In this document: positions 34,569-43,564 of the stretch, piece after piece | Numbering within the stretch: the stretch's first letter is position 1 | Layout: the number at the start of each line of letters is the position of its first letter | Assembly (NCBI GenBank): GCA_017412055.1 | Contig: JAFQOW010000041.1 | Location: 124,001-188,000, forward strand | Source of the DNA: Lachnospiraceae bacterium | GTDB taxonomy: Bacteria; Bacillota; Clostridia; Lachnospirales; Lachnospiraceae | DNA: 64,000 nucleotides | Reading direction: 5' to 3' | Translations under genes and position numbers: made by a program | Notes under the pieces: generated by a model | What the model was told of the DNA's origin: nothing | The model's input: the letters and a program-made list of their open reading frames with translations, nothing else | Database searches by the model: none

Positions 34569-35150
34569 ATGAATAAAGAACGATATTTTACTGAAAGTCC
34601 CAATCGTACTCATACTCTGCTGGCACAAATAAAGACTAAAACTGGTAATTGGATTGATTATGAAAAGTTTTATAGCCAAGCAGGATTTACTCAAAAGGAT
34701 TATATTGTGACTTGGTGTGCTGTTATGGCTAAAGCCAATTTTGTAGATGAAATTGATAATTTAGAGATTCGCCTTTTGAATGGTATGAGAAAGCAAGTTT
34801 ACAGCAAAGCCTCATACAGTATTAATATGCTTTTTGGTGGTTGGGGTTCTTCTAACTCATTTAATTCAAGTCCGTTTGCAACTTATAAAGTTTGCCGTCC
34901 TTTTGCTTTTGATGCTAAAATTGCTTCTATTAGATTTAAGAATTCCGAACTTGCAGATATTCTTGTAACTGATATTGAAACTGAAGATGGTTGGAAGAAA
35001 TTTGCAAATGTTTTGCAAGATATTTCATTTAATAATGATGGATTTAAAACATTTACTGAAGTAGCACAAACACCAGAAGATAATAATCTTCATTGGTATA
35101 AAATTAAGTGTAATTCCGGACTTCAGTTCTCTTTTGCTTTGTACGCATAA
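34569..35150 (+). CDS. Hypothetical protein, 193 residues
   Basis: Not recognised. Mixed protein with a helical N-terminus (WIDYEKFYSQAGF) and a beta-rich C-terminus (WYKIKCNSGLQFSFALYA). Its stop overlaps the dihydrofolate reductase start (TAATG), so it belongs to the nucleotide-metabolism operon. Confidence 0.55.
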   Translation: MNKERYFTESPNRTHTLLAQIKTKTGNWIDYEKFYSQAGFTQKDYIVTWCAVMAKANFVDEIDNLEIRLLNGMRKQVYSKASYSINMLFGGWGSSNSFNSSPFATYKVCRPFAFDAKIASIRFKNSELADILVTDIETEDGWKKFANVLQDISFNNDGFKTFTEVAQTPEDNNLHWYKIKCNSGLQFSFALYA

Positions 35151-35785
35151 TGAACGCCATCTTTTGCATTTATAATCGCTCTATTATCGGCATAGATAAT
35201 AAGTTACCTTCTGAAGTTATTCCAGGACTTGCAGAAAGAAAAGCTGTAAAAGCAGATATGTCTATGTTTAGACATATTACAAAAAATGCTTATGTTGTAA
35301 TGGGCAGAAAGACCTGGGAATCGTTGGGTTCTAAACCGCTTCCTGGACGTAAAATGAATATCGTTATTACTTCAGACCCACAGAAGATGTCCAAGGAACA
35401 ACCTCTCTGGAAGTTCAAAACTCCTGTTAATTTTCTGACAAAAGAACAGTTTGAACAGTATTATGCAGAGAAGGATAATGTATGGATTATCGGAGGAGTT
35501 TCTTTATTGAAAGAATATATACCTCGTTGCGAACAAATTTATGTAAACGAAATACACTGTCAGGATGAATTTAATCTTAATAGCATCGAGACTGCTCGTT
35601 GTACATATTTTGACCATACTGAGATGATGAATTTGCTAATGGAGAATGATTTCATCGATAAAGACCGCCCTTATTGGAGCACAATGGCTACAGATTGTTT
35701 GTATGCCCGTGAAAATGTGACTCTTTATTGTTATCATTTTTATAAGAATTATCTAAATGATTGGGAGGAACCAAAGTATGATTGA
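35150..35785 (+). CDS. frd: Dihydrofolate reductase
   Basis: 211 residues. DHFR signatures: N-terminal AIFCIYNRSIIGIDNKLP, KADMSMFRHIT with Asp as the substrate-binding acid, VVMGRKTWESLG, KPLPGRKMNIVIT and VWIIGGVSL. It reduces dihydrofolate with NADPH and supports the thymidylate synthase encoded at 11101. It is longer than typical bacterial DHFR (about 160) because of extra sequence around 95-110 and 145-185. It overlaps the NrdG gene by 8 bases. Confidence 0.9.
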   Translation: MNAIFCIYNRSIIGIDNKLPSEVIPGLAERKAVKADMSMFRHITKNAYVVMGRKTWESLGSKPLPGRKMNIVITSDPQKMSKEQPLWKFKTPVNFLTKEQFEQYYAEKDNVWIIGGVSLLKEYIPRCEQIYVNEIHCQDEFNLNSIETARCTYFDHTEMMNLLMENDFIDKDRPYWSTMATDCLYARENVTLYCYHFYKNYLNDWEEPKYD

Positions 35786-36500
35786 AAACGTTTTTGAGAA
35801 ACGAGTCGCAGGCATCGAGCCGTTTTCAATGTTGGATTTTGGTGAAAATCTTTGTGGAATTATCTTCTTTAATAATTGCAACTACCATTGTGGGTTTTGT
35901 TACAATCTAAAATTGGCACAAGGGGCTGCGAAAACTCTCCCAGCAGAAGAAGTAATTACTTTCCTTAATGAACGTCGTGGAAAACTAGATGGCATTGTAT
36001 TTTCAGGTGGAGAATGCACCGTTTGGGGCCATCGACTTATCAATGACATTTATTATACAAAGAATCTCGGTTATAAGATTAAAGTAGATACTAATGGTTC
36101 TAATCCTGGAATAATCCGTCACTTGATTGAATCTAAAATAGTTGATTATGTTGCTTTGGATTATAAATGTCCACGAGATAAGTGGCCATTGTTTATGAAT
36201 TCAGAAAAGCAATTTGATAATTTTATTGAAACGCTTAAATTGTTACAGGAATCTGATATTCCATTTGAAGTAAGGACCACTGTTCACACTGATATTACTG
36301 ATGAATCCGATATTTTATCTATACTCCGCCATCTCGAAAGTATTGGCTATAAAGGCACGTATTTTATCCAATTCTTCTTTCCAACGGAAGAGACGCTCGG
36401 AAATGTGAATAAAGAAATGCGACATTTTGATACGGAGAAAATTAAATCTGAAACTATCAAGGTTAAGTATCGCAATAAAGAAGGAAACCCTCCTGTTTAA
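35778..36500 (+). CDS. nrdG: Anaerobic ribonucleotide reductase activase NrdG (radical SAM)
   Basis: 240 residues from the ATG at 35778; an earlier ATG at 35757 would overlap DHFR further. The radical SAM motif CNYHCGFCY (Cys34, Cys38, Cys41) binds the 4Fe-4S cluster that cleaves S-adenosylmethionine; FSGGECTVWG is the SAM-binding GGE motif, and KVDTNGSNP follows. It is longer than T4 NrdG (about 155) and has the fuller barrel of the 220-240 residue activases. Its target would be the glycine on the separate 55-residue peptide. Confidence 0.88.
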   Translation: MIENVFEKRVAGIEPFSMLDFGENLCGIIFFNNCNYHCGFCYNLKLAQGAAKTLPAEEVITFLNERRGKLDGIVFSGGECTVWGHRLINDIYYTKNLGYKIKVDTNGSNPGIIRHLIESKIVDYVALDYKCPRDKWPLFMNSEKQFDNFIETLKLLQESDIPFEVRTTVHTDITDESDILSILRHLESIGYKGTYFIQFFFPTEETLGNVNKEMRHFDTEKIKSETIKVKYRNKEGNPPV

Positions 36501-36517
36501 AGGAGGGTTTCTTTTTA
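36485..36517. terminator. Bidirectional intrinsic terminator
   Basis: Stem GAAACCCTCCT / AGGAGGGTTTC followed by TTTTT, between convergent genes. Confidence 0.9.
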
Positions 36518-37033
36518 AGATTTGAAACGCTTACCCAGATGTCGCATCGTTTCAATAAATGCGTCAATTGACATACCCGTTATTGAAGCTAATCTTACAG
36601 GGCCATCACTTCTGAGCAGACAAGATAAGACTCTGGTTTCTTCAGGATTTAAGTCCTTATGTTTATCCCTGATTTCGTTTTCCACCTCAAGTATGGATTT
36701 TCCTTTCATTATATGTTTTTGGTGGTCAACTATTTCGCAGAATAGGACTTCTAAATCTGACTTCTCATCGTCTTTATCTTCGATATTGTGCATATGGTTA
36801 TGCACTTTTTTAGAAAGTTTTTCCATTAATTCTTTGCACTCCATTGACTCAGCAACATGTTTCTTAATAATGGAGCCTAATTCTGAATTAGGATTATTCA
36901 TTACATCGATAATTGTTGCTTCTATCGCACCTCTCATGCTTTTTGTTAATTCCTCATTTGAAGGAACTTGGGGCATTGGAGGAAATGTTATAGGAGGCAT
37001 TGGCGAAAATGGTGTTAAAGGATTTGTAGCCAT
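36515..37033 (-). CDS. Hypothetical Pro-rich/helical protein, 172 residues
   Basis: Not recognised. Residues 4-25 are Pro/Met/Phe-rich (PLTPFSPMPPITFPPMPQ); the rest is helical, with a His-rich loop (VHNHMHNIEDKDDEKSD) and a C-terminal segment (LASITGMSIDAFIETMRHLG) that looks like a helix-turn-helix-like unit. It follows the 37085 virion-type gene by about 50 bases. Confidence 0.5.
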   Translation of the reverse strand: MATNPLTPFSPMPPITFPPMPQVPSNEELTKSMRGAIEATIIDVMNNPNSELGSIIKKHVAESMECKELMEKLSKKVHNHMHNIEDKDDEKSDLEVLFCEIVDHQKHIMKGKSILEVENEIRDKHKDLNPEETRVLSCLLRSDGPVRLASITGMSIDAFIETMRHLGKRFKS

Positions 37034-37084
37034 TGTCTTAGCATTCGGGCATTAGGATATTTCTACCCTAATGCCCTTAATAGG

Positions 37085-37903
37085 TTATGGGGTTGTAGTA
37101 GTTGTGGTTGTTCCGGCTTTAAGAGCAGCAATAATCTCAGCTGTCTGAGCGGCCTGACTATACTTGAAGATTTGACCCTGGAGATGCTCGATTTGAGTAT
37201 TCTTCTGAGTGATAATATCTTCAGTATGAAGGTCACGCATTAACTGTCTTGTAGCATTACCTTCAGCCTGGATAAGCTGTTTAATGCCACAATCCTGAGT
37301 CTGGAGCTGGAACCCTAAATTACTAATACCATTTGCAATATTAGCAAAGCCACGTTCAGCAGAGTCGCGATTGTAATCAATCTGACGCTGTAAGTCATTT
37401 GTTTGCTTTAATATTTCTTTCTCAATACCGCATGCAAGACTATCAATCTTGTTACCGGTAGAGCAGCAACAATCACTTATAGCGGAGACTACGCTCGCAA
37501 TTTCGCGAGAGCTTTGCCACTGCATATTTGTTAACTGGCTGAGAACGGCTGTCTTAGCATCGCAAATAGTGCCATTTACATTAGTAATTGCTACACCATT
37601 TGCACGGGCCTCATTGGCGATTTGTTCCAAGAAGCGCATGCCATTAGCATTGCCGCACTGTACGTCGGACAGAATTCTGCCCACTGTTTCACGGATTGCA
37701 TCTACTTGAGAGGCATTGAGAACCTGACCGGCTCGATCAGCGCCACCTCCATCGACGCCAACTCCATTGCCGAATCCGAAGTTACGAAGAGCGTAAATCC
37801 AGATAAGATAGGCGAACGGGTTGTTCATCCATGTGTTATATCCATTATCATTTATGCCGGCTGTAGTAAGCGGCACCGTCATCATTGGTTGTGTGTATTC
37901 CAT
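37085..37903 (-). CDS. Abundant virion-type protein with CCC motif, 272 residues
   Basis: Family known from gut phages but without an established name. Layout: a hydrophobic, Gly-rich N-terminus (FAYLIWIYALRNFGFGNGVG), a helical region with the ISDCCCSTGNKID motif (three adjacent Cys), then an extended coiled coil with Gln-rich heptads and a Thr-run tail. Strong codon preference and a long leader with an exact late promoter box suggest high late expression. It is likely a structural or tail-associated protein. Confidence 0.5.
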   Translation of the reverse strand: MEYTQPMMTVPLTTAGINDNGYNTWMNNPFAYLIWIYALRNFGFGNGVGVDGGGADRAGQVLNASQVDAIRETVGRILSDVQCGNANGMRFLEQIANEARANGVAITNVNGTICDAKTAVLSQLTNMQWQSSREIASVVSAISDCCCSTGNKIDSLACGIEKEILKQTNDLQRQIDYNRDSAERGFANIANGISNLGFQLQTQDCGIKQLIQAEGNATRQLMRDLHTEDIITQKNTQIEHLQGQIFKYSQAAQTAEIIAALKAGTTTTTTTP

Positions 37904-37930
37904 TGTGGTTATTATTCTATTGGTTGTTAT

Positions 37931-37955
37931 GGTTTGTTTGGTTTGTTTGGTTTTA
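37931..37955. repeat. GGTTTGTTT short tandem repeat
   Basis: Two full copies and one partial copy of a nine-base unit, lying in the leader of the 37085-37903 gene, where the transcript reads AAACCAAACAAACC. Confidence 0.7.
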
Positions 37956-37965
37956 ACAGGGTACT

Positions 37966-37995
37966 AAAAAAGACCTGCACGTTAGCGTAGGCCTT
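37966..37995 (-). terminator. Leader hairpin with T-run
   Basis: Read on the minus strand: AAGGCCTACGC TAAC GTGCAGGTCTT followed by TTTTTT. It lies between the late box at 38087 and the gene it should drive, so it may be an attenuator or the end of a small RNA. The stem has mismatches (8 of 11 pairs). Confidence 0.5.
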
Positions 37996-38086
37996 CCTCT
38001 TTCCCTATTCTATCATTTGGTTATTAGGTTTGGCTTACGCCTGTTAGTTTGGTTGGTTTTGTAAGTTGGTTTAATTCTTACAATTT

Positions 38087-38094
38087 TATTTATA
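38087..38094 (-). promoter_or_regulatory. T4-type late promoter box TATAAATA
   Basis: Exact TATAAATA on the minus strand, about 185 bases upstream of the ATG at 37903, giving a long structured leader. Confidence 0.6.
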
Positions 38095-38141
38095 TCTTAC
38101 AAATGTCATCAAAATTTATCATTTTTTCAAAAATTTTAAAA

Positions 38142-38149
38142 AATAAATA
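38142..38149 (+). promoter_or_regulatory. Late-promoter-like box (AATAAATA)
   Basis: AATAAATA, 9 bases before the ATG at 38159. It is divergent to the box at 38087. Confidence 0.4.
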
Positions 38150-38158
38150 ATTTTATAT

Positions 38159-38596
38159 ATGAGTGAGAAAAAATATTGTTGTGTTCCTGAAACATATAAA
38201 ACTTTATCAATTTATAATGCCGGTACTATAGGTAGAGAAACAAACATTAGTGAAATAGAACCATCATCTAAATTCAAATATTGCATTGATGAATTTGATA
38301 AAGTAAAGACATTTTTCTTCAATCGTCAGGAAAGTATTAATTCAATAGATACAGAAGATTATCTCAAATATAAAATGACTCAATCTATTAAAAGTATTTT
38401 TAGAGTAAGCGAGATATCTGATGTAAAACTTTATTTGGATTCAGACGCAAGAATTGAATTTACAATATTTTATGATACAAATGGTATTCCGCTTACTATA
38501 AGCGAATTATATAATAAAAATATAAGAAATACTATAGTGGGTCACAGATACACCTTTAATCTTTATCAACGATATAATAAAGAAGCCGGTATTTAA
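38159..38596 (+). CDS. Hypothetical protein, 145 residues
   Basis: Not recognised. Mixed alpha/beta protein (EFTIFYDTNGIPLTI; GHRYTFNLYQRYN). It is a single-gene unit with its own late-type box and terminator, so probably a late virion or assembly protein. Confidence 0.5.
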   Translation: MSEKKYCCVPETYKTLSIYNAGTIGRETNISEIEPSSKFKYCIDEFDKVKTFFFNRQESINSIDTEDYLKYKMTQSIKSIFRVSEISDVKLYLDSDARIEFTIFYDTNGIPLTISELYNKNIRNTIVGHRYTFNLYQRYNKEAGI

Positions 38597-38608
38597 ACCG
38601 GCTTTTTA
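38583..38608. terminator. Bidirectional intrinsic terminator
   Basis: Stem AAGCCGGT / ACCGGCTT with a T-run, between convergent genes. Confidence 0.85.
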
Positions 38609-38611
38609 ATT

Positions 38612-40492
38612 TTAATATCTAAACCAATCTATTTGTCCAATGACTTGTGCGGGTTCGTTTAACATTTCCATTGGAGGCAAATATGTAAAACTTAAACGAT
38701 ATAATCTATTAGCTATTAATTTAGGAGCTATATTCTTTTCGCTCTTTACCCATTTTACACCTGTTACATTAGGTGCGGCAGTTTCACTAAATTTAAAATA
38801 AATTACAGTTGTTATATTTTGTTGTGCTTCTAAATTAGATGCATCAAATGAAATATTTAAATTATTGTTATTTGTAAAATATACAGAATTATAATTGTTA
38901 ATATCAATAACACCTGAAGATGGCAATTCGGTAATATATTGATTAACTTCATCACCAAATTCTAATCTATCTGTATTAAGAGAAATCTTAAACTTTTCTT
39001 CTTCCTCATTAAAGTTAACATCAATATATTCATCGCCTTCCAACTCAATTCCGCCTAAATCAAGTTTTTCAGAATTAAATTCAAGTTGGAATTTATCTTT
39101 ATCTGTGTTATAAGAAACATTAATATAATGGTCACCTTCGATAAAATCATCTTTAAGTCCGATTTTCCAGCCGTTTTCCAGTTCAACTGAAGCACTAGGA
39201 TCATCTTCATCTAAATTATTTTCTTGGTCTTTTTTAAGTTGCTCAAATGCTTCTTCAGAAAGAGGCGGAACTATTCTAATACCATTTTCGCCAATTAAAT
39301 TAGTAGTAACATCAACGTTAATTTTTGTATAAGTTCCATTTTCATCATCATCAGCATTCTCAATTACTTCAGTTTTACTATTAACAAAAACACTATTATC
39401 GGGACTATCAATAGTAAATGCAACTACATCTTTAAATCCATTTAATTCAACTGAGCCTTTGAGACGATAAAGAGCATTAATACATGTAACAAATGCTGTT
39501 AGATTAGCATTGTTTGTCCAAGATGCGGTTTCAGGGTCATTAGTTGAAGTTATTTTATCATTTACAACTTCTATATCAAAAACGCAATATCTTGCGTTAT
39601 CATATAATACATTTTTAGTAATATCAATTGGTTCGTTATCTGTATTATTAAGCCAATTAATATTAATTTTTTCATTATCAAAGTTATAAAACTCCCACTT
39701 AAGTGATTTAGTAATCGCCGGACTCCATTTATTTTCCTCTCCTTTTGTGCCTTCTATAAGAATAGAAAAGACAAGCTTATTATGTAAACTACGTTTATTA
39801 ACAGCTTCTGAAAAATGAACTTTAAGAGTAGGTGTTTCTTCGGCTTCTAACTTTTTGAGTTCTTCAGCACGAACAATATATACACAATCATAATCACGAA
39901 TCCAGAAATCAGGTGTCACTTCTACTAAACGTTTAGAAGCAATACGCTCATCGATATAAGATTTAGTTACAATTTTATTGCTATCTGGATGAGGATCACC
40001 GGCTGCAATAGGAAGATTAATAGATTTAACACTACCATCACTATTTGTCTCGGCGGCAACTTCGCCTTTATCTCTATTATTAAGGTCTTCCGTCTCATAT
40101 GGGAATGGAGCATCTTTAATAATATAATAACTATTTTCTAAATCTGCAAACTTTTCAGGATTATAATGTTCATGATTATAGTATTTTGAGTCCCATACCC
40201 AAACATATGATTTATTATGTTCAGCTGCATTATTCCATGAACCATGCCATAATTTCATCTGTTCAGACCAAGGTGCAACTAAAGATTCTATACCAATATA
40301 ACCTTTAATATCAGCACGCAAACTATCTAATGAAATTTTATAGTTATGCCTGTTATAAGTAGTTCCATATACTGTATGGGCGTAACCAAATAAAAAAGTA
40401 TTATCTAATGCAATTTTATTTTTAAATTTGCAGTTTTCTCCTGTTAATGGAATACTTTTAAGGTCTGAAATTCTGTATCCTGATTCAAGCAT
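38612..40492 (-). CDS. Large virion appendage protein, 626 residues
   Basis: Probable baseplate- or fibre-associated protein. The segment PDSNKIVTKSYIDERIAS resembles the 'TKxYxDxxI' connectors in phage fibres. Around residues 455-520 a beta repeat occurs at least twice (GDHYINVSYNTDKDKFQLEF and GDEYIDVNFNEEEEKFKISL). The N-terminal 120 residues are Trp/Tyr-rich. It is a lone minus-strand gene converging on 38159 and diverging from the 40547 operon. Confidence 0.5.
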   Translation of the reverse strand: MLESGYRISDLKSIPLTGENCKFKNKIALDNTFLFGYAHTVYGTTYNRHNYKISLDSLRADIKGYIGIESLVAPWSEQMKLWHGSWNNAAEHNKSYVWVWDSKYYNHEHYNPEKFADLENSYYIIKDAPFPYETEDLNNRDKGEVAAETNSDGSVKSINLPIAAGDPHPDSNKIVTKSYIDERIASKRLVEVTPDFWIRDYDCVYIVRAEELKKLEAEETPTLKVHFSEAVNKRSLHNKLVFSILIEGTKGEENKWSPAITKSLKWEFYNFDNEKININWLNNTDNEPIDITKNVLYDNARYCVFDIEVVNDKITSTNDPETASWTNNANLTAFVTCINALYRLKGSVELNGFKDVVAFTIDSPDNSVFVNSKTEVIENADDDENGTYTKINVDVTTNLIGENGIRIVPPLSEEAFEQLKKDQENNLDEDDPSASVELENGWKIGLKDDFIEGDHYINVSYNTDKDKFQLEFNSEKLDLGGIELEGDEYIDVNFNEEEEKFKISLNTDRLEFGDEVNQYITELPSSGVIDINNYNSVYFTNNNNLNISFDASNLEAQQNITTVIYFKFSETAAPNVTGVKWVKSEKNIAPKLIANRLYRLSFTYLPPMEMLNEPAQVIGQIDWFRY

Positions 40493-40546
40493 GATTATAA
40501 ATTATATTTAATCTTTTTGTAAAAAGCTACTTAAATATACAGCAGA

Positions 40547-41365
40547 ATGGAAAATAAAGCATTAACATTTGACAATTTAATTAATGAATTAAAGAACAAT
40601 AATGCACAGGTTGTTAAAGGTCCATATACATTTAAGGAACTTACTCATAAACAACAGCGTAAAATTTTGAGTGGTAATTTTGATGCAGTAGAAATTCCCG
40701 CTAAACTTGCTAATATCTATACTGATTACATTTCTGAGTCTGTAACAATGTCCGATGATGCAGTTGATTTGGCTCATGTTGTTACACTCGAAACCAAACC
40801 TTATTTTATTAACGTTTTAAGAACTACTAGTTTTGGTAGTACCTATTATAATAAGGGACAAAGTTATGAACTTTATGAAGTAAAGCCGGAAGATTTAACA
40901 CCGAAAGCTAAACCACATACAGTAATTGCAAATAAGTTTAAAATTAATCTTGAAGTTCCAAACCTTTTTGAAGATTCTCGTTATAATAATCTTCTTGTAA
41001 ATGCACTTGGACCACATAAGAAAAAGAAATCTATTGCAGAGGTTAATGTTGGTTCAGTAACGGACCTTTATCAAATGTATGAGCTTTTAAAATATATTGT
41101 AAGTTTTGAGTTTAATGGTGCAGTATATCGTTTTGCTCAGTATTCTATTCAGGACCGAATCAAGTTTTTGAATAATCTTTCTTCTATCACAATTGAAGAG
41201 ATTAAAGAATATGTAAAGGAAAACGTTAAGAAAGCAGAAGAAATTGCGTTAGCTGCAACTTCTCATACAACTGGCGATAAAATTGTAGCGGATATTAATA
41301 CCATCTTCTTCTCCACTACAACACGTAAAGATGACTCAGAAGAAGATGAAGATGACGACGATTAA
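40547..41365 (+). CDS. Possible baseplate assembly protein, 272 residues
   Basis: Tentative. The N-terminal GPYTFKELTHKQQRKIL and the late IVSFEFNG..YRF..YSIQDRIKFLNNLSS followed by IEEIKEYVKEN recall T4-type baseplate hub-assembly proteins (gp26/gp51-like), in which a 'P.T...E..L' region is followed by a helical end. It finishes in an acidic tail (EEDEDDDD). It heads a compact plus-strand run of small genes. Confidence 0.4.
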   Translation: MENKALTFDNLINELKNNNAQVVKGPYTFKELTHKQQRKILSGNFDAVEIPAKLANIYTDYISESVTMSDDAVDLAHVVTLETKPYFINVLRTTSFGSTYYNKGQSYELYEVKPEDLTPKAKPHTVIANKFKINLEVPNLFEDSRYNNLLVNALGPHKKKKSIAEVNVGSVTDLYQMYELLKYIVSFEFNGAVYRFAQYSIQDRIKFLNNLSSITIEEIKEYVKENVKKAEEIALAATSHTTGDKIVADINTIFFSTTTRKDDSEEDEDDDD

Positions 41366-41368
41366 TAT

Positions 41369-41647
41369 ATGAAAACTGTAGCAAATAATCCTATTAATAT
41401 CTCTAAAGGTTCAAAGGGAGGTTACGTAGAAGAACAACTCATTAACTGTGTTAAAGATATTATCGCAAAGGTTCGAATGGAATTCGATGTAGAATATAAA
41501 GATGTTACTTATAAAGACCTTTATATGAAAACCGTTCAATTCGCAAAGGAAATTGATGAAGTATTAAGTGCAGAAATTTCACAGCGCGATGATATGTTTG
41601 ACTCCACCCCTGATTTTTTCTCATTTAGAAACGATAAATTAGTATAA
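41369..41647 (+). CDS. Hypothetical protein, 92 residues
   Basis: Not recognised. Helical, charged; begins MKTVANNPINISKGSKGGYV. It follows the 40547 gene by 3 bases and precedes 41649 by 1 base, so the three are co-translated. Confidence 0.55.
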   Translation: MKTVANNPINISKGSKGGYVEEQLINCVKDIIAKVRMEFDVEYKDVTYKDLYMKTVQFAKEIDEVLSAEISQRDDMFDSTPDFFSFRNDKLV

Positions 41648-41648
41648 T

Positions 41649-41861
41649 ATGAATAGTGTTTTAAAATTAAATCCAAATGGTTCCGTAACACTTTGTGCTC
41701 GTAAAACTTGTTGTCCAGTTATGGAAGAGATTGACGAGCATCGTGTTCGCATCACTGATGATAATGGTAATTCTATCATTGTTAGTAAAGAGCAGGCCGC
41801 TCTAATTAGTGATGGCCTTAAAGTTTTACAATCTAAGGAACAGCAACTTCTTTGTGAATAA
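41649..41861 (+). CDS. Small Cys-containing protein, 70 residues
   Basis: Not recognised. Beta-hairpin-rich with an adjacent Cys pair (LCARKTCCPVMEEID) and a short strand (HRVRITDDNGNSIIVS). It is part of the 40547 run. Confidence 0.55.
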   Translation: MNSVLKLNPNGSVTLCARKTCCPVMEEIDEHRVRITDDNGNSIIVSKEQAALISDGLKVLQSKEQQLLCE

Positions 41862-42216
41862 TATATTATTAATATTAGCGTCTATTGGGCTATTATTAAT
41901 ATTGAAATATGGCTTTATTTTTAGTGCTCCTCGTGAGTTTATTAAGGGTAAAGCCTACTCTATTAATAATACGCTAGGTTTATATATTGAAAAATTACTT
42001 TCTTGTAGTCAATGTCTTGGCTTCTGGAGCGGTTTTATAATTTTTTTACTCACAGGTATTTTAGAACAAAGTTATCATTTATTATTATATTATTCTATAC
42101 TGTTCGGATTTATTACATCTTTCATCTGTAATGTTGTAGATATGTTAATAACATTATTAGATGAGAAGATATTTAAATTACAAAACGAAAATGAGTCAAA
42201 AATTAAAAAAGATTAG
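41854..42216 (+). CDS. Membrane protein with CxxCLGFW motif (DUF1360-like)
   Basis: 120 residues if the GTG at 41854 (8-base overlap with the previous stop) is the start; ATG codons further upstream would lie deep in the preceding gene. Three hydrophobic segments (about 1-20, 53-70 and 76-98) and SCSQCLGFWSGF resemble small DUF1360-type membrane proteins. Its role in infection is unknown; it is possibly inserted in the host inner membrane. Confidence 0.5.
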   Translation: MNNILLILASIGLLLILKYGFIFSAPREFIKGKAYSINNTLGLYIEKLLSCSQCLGFWSGFIIFLLTGILEQSYHLLLYYSILFGFITSFICNVVDMLITLLDEKIFKLQNENESKIKKD

Positions 42217-42550
42217 ATGTAATTTAACAGGAAAACCTCTTCAAATTTATGAAGACTATTATAATAAAAAAATTAGTCAATATGGTTCAGAGGAGAATCT
42301 CCAGAAATATTACCTCCAAAACAAAATTATTAATCTTATCAAGTCTGGCCAGCCTATTGATTACATTGCTGAGCTCTTCGGATTTAAAATCGATAATGAA
42401 AAAAGTGAATTTTATAAAGAATTAATTGAGTTTCATAGAGGTAAGAGTTTATCTGCAGTTATCAAAGATTCGACAACGACCTTTATTGAGACAGATAATG
42501 AAGTTAGTAATTTTATAAAAAATTGGATAAATTATAATAATGGCAAGTAA
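42191..42550 (+). CDS. Hypothetical protein, 119 residues
   Basis: The start is taken at 42191 (MSQKLKKIRCNLTGKPL); an ATG at 42161 is possible but lies inside the membrane protein gene. Basic N-terminus with one Cys, helical middle (YLQNKIINLIKSGQPIDYIA) and acidic C-terminus. The helix 'IKSGQPIDYIAELFGF' looks like a DNA-binding-type turn but is not diagnostic. Confidence 0.5.
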   Translation: MSQKLKKIRCNLTGKPLQIYEDYYNKKISQYGSEENLQKYYLQNKIINLIKSGQPIDYIAELFGFKIDNEKSEFYKELIEFHRGKSLSAVIKDSTTTFIETDNEVSNFIKNWINYNNGK

Positions 42551-42773
42551 TACATATACAGCAGTCGCAGCAAATCAGCATAATATTACCATTTATGATG
42601 CATCTTCAGGTAATTATGTTTCTTCTATTAATGTAACAAGTGGTCAGATTATTGGTCAGCCTATTATTTCTGCTAATACAATTACTGTTACATTTAATGA
42701 AGGAGGATGTAACTATATGAGCGTTTTTGATGCGCACTCCCTTAATTTCCTTCGCAAAATGACATTAAATTAA
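42540..42773 (+). CDS. Small beta-rich protein, 77 residues
   Basis: Reads like two blades of a beta-propeller or a decoration domain: NITIYDASSGNYVSSINV, then TITVTFNEGGCNYMSVFDAH. Its stop overlaps the next ATG by one base. Probably a small structural protein. Confidence 0.5.
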   Translation: MASNTYTAVAANQHNITIYDASSGNYVSSINVTSGQIIGQPIISANTITVTFNEGGCNYMSVFDAHSLNFLRKMTLN

Positions 42774-43564
42774 TGCCAAGTGAAAGACATATTAAATTAG
42801 AGTTACCAAATAACTCTTTGATTAATTGTTTTGGCATTCAACCTATTTTAGTTAAAGGCGAAGTACCTGAGCGTATTTCGCTTTTTTCTTTGTCAAGATA
42901 TACTAAATGGAAAGATAATGCTACTACAAATAATGTATTTTATACTCCAAAATTGTATACAGGGTGGGATGCTAAAAGAATATACTCTAGAGCCATTAAA
43001 TCTGAAATCGCAGATTTATATTGCTTAAATTTGCTTTTGAATAAATCTCTTCATTTAAAGATAAATGCTTCTTTAGCTGAGTTAAAAAAGGATAAAGTTA
43101 AATTGAAAAAACTTCTCCTTTATTATTCAGAAATTTTGAAATATAAGAATCGTTTAAACAAAGGTAATTTCTTTATTACTAGTGATAAAGATATATTTGA
43201 TAATATTAAATTTGCTGCGACTCAACTAAACAAATTTAACAAATATTTTATAGACCCGATTAATCTCGAAGAAAATATTATTATAATAGGGGCTAAGGGG
43301 TGTGTTAATTTCGATAATCCGATAATAGCAGTTCCTTTTATTGATGAATATGACTATAATTCATTTTTATTAAACAAAGGAATTTTTGAAAATAAAGAAT
43401 TGGTTCTTAAAGGGTCTAAATCCTGCTGGCCAATTATGGCAAAGAAACGTAAAGAATTTGATAATTATCAACTTTATATAAATGAAAAAATGCCATCGAA
43501 ATGGCATTTTGAAAGTTTTTTATATCCTGAAATGTATTATATTACTTTACATTTAGAACCTTAA
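42773..43564 (+). CDS. Hypothetical protein, 263 residues
   Basis: Not recognised. Lys/Leu-rich central helices (about 75-130), then an alpha/beta C-terminal region (NIIIIGAKGCVNFDNPIIAV). The last gene of the 40547 run; its end overlaps the convergent 43553 gene by 12 bases. Confidence 0.55.
   Translation: MPSERHIKLELPNNSLINCFGIQPILVKGEVPERISLFSLSRYTKWKDNATTNNVFYTPKLYTGWDAKRIYSRAIKSEIADLYCLNLLLNKSLHLKINASLAELKKDKVKLKKLLLYYSEILKYKNRLNKGNFFITSDKDIFDNIKFAATQLNKFNKYFIDPINLEENIIIIGAKGCVNFDNPIIAVPFIDEYDYNSFLLNKGIFENKELVLKGSKSCWPIMAKKRKEFDNYQLYINEKMPSKWHFESFLYPEMYYITLHLEP

Noticed and set aside
35757-35777. Earlier ATG for nrdG
   Set aside because: It adds seven residues outside the conserved enzyme and deepens the overlap with DHFR; the ATG at 35778 is preferred.
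41812-41853. Upstream ATG for the DUF1360-like membrane protein
   Set aside because: It would overlap the previous gene by about 50 bases and add a non-membrane stretch; the GTG at 41854 gives a normal short overlap. Not fully certain.
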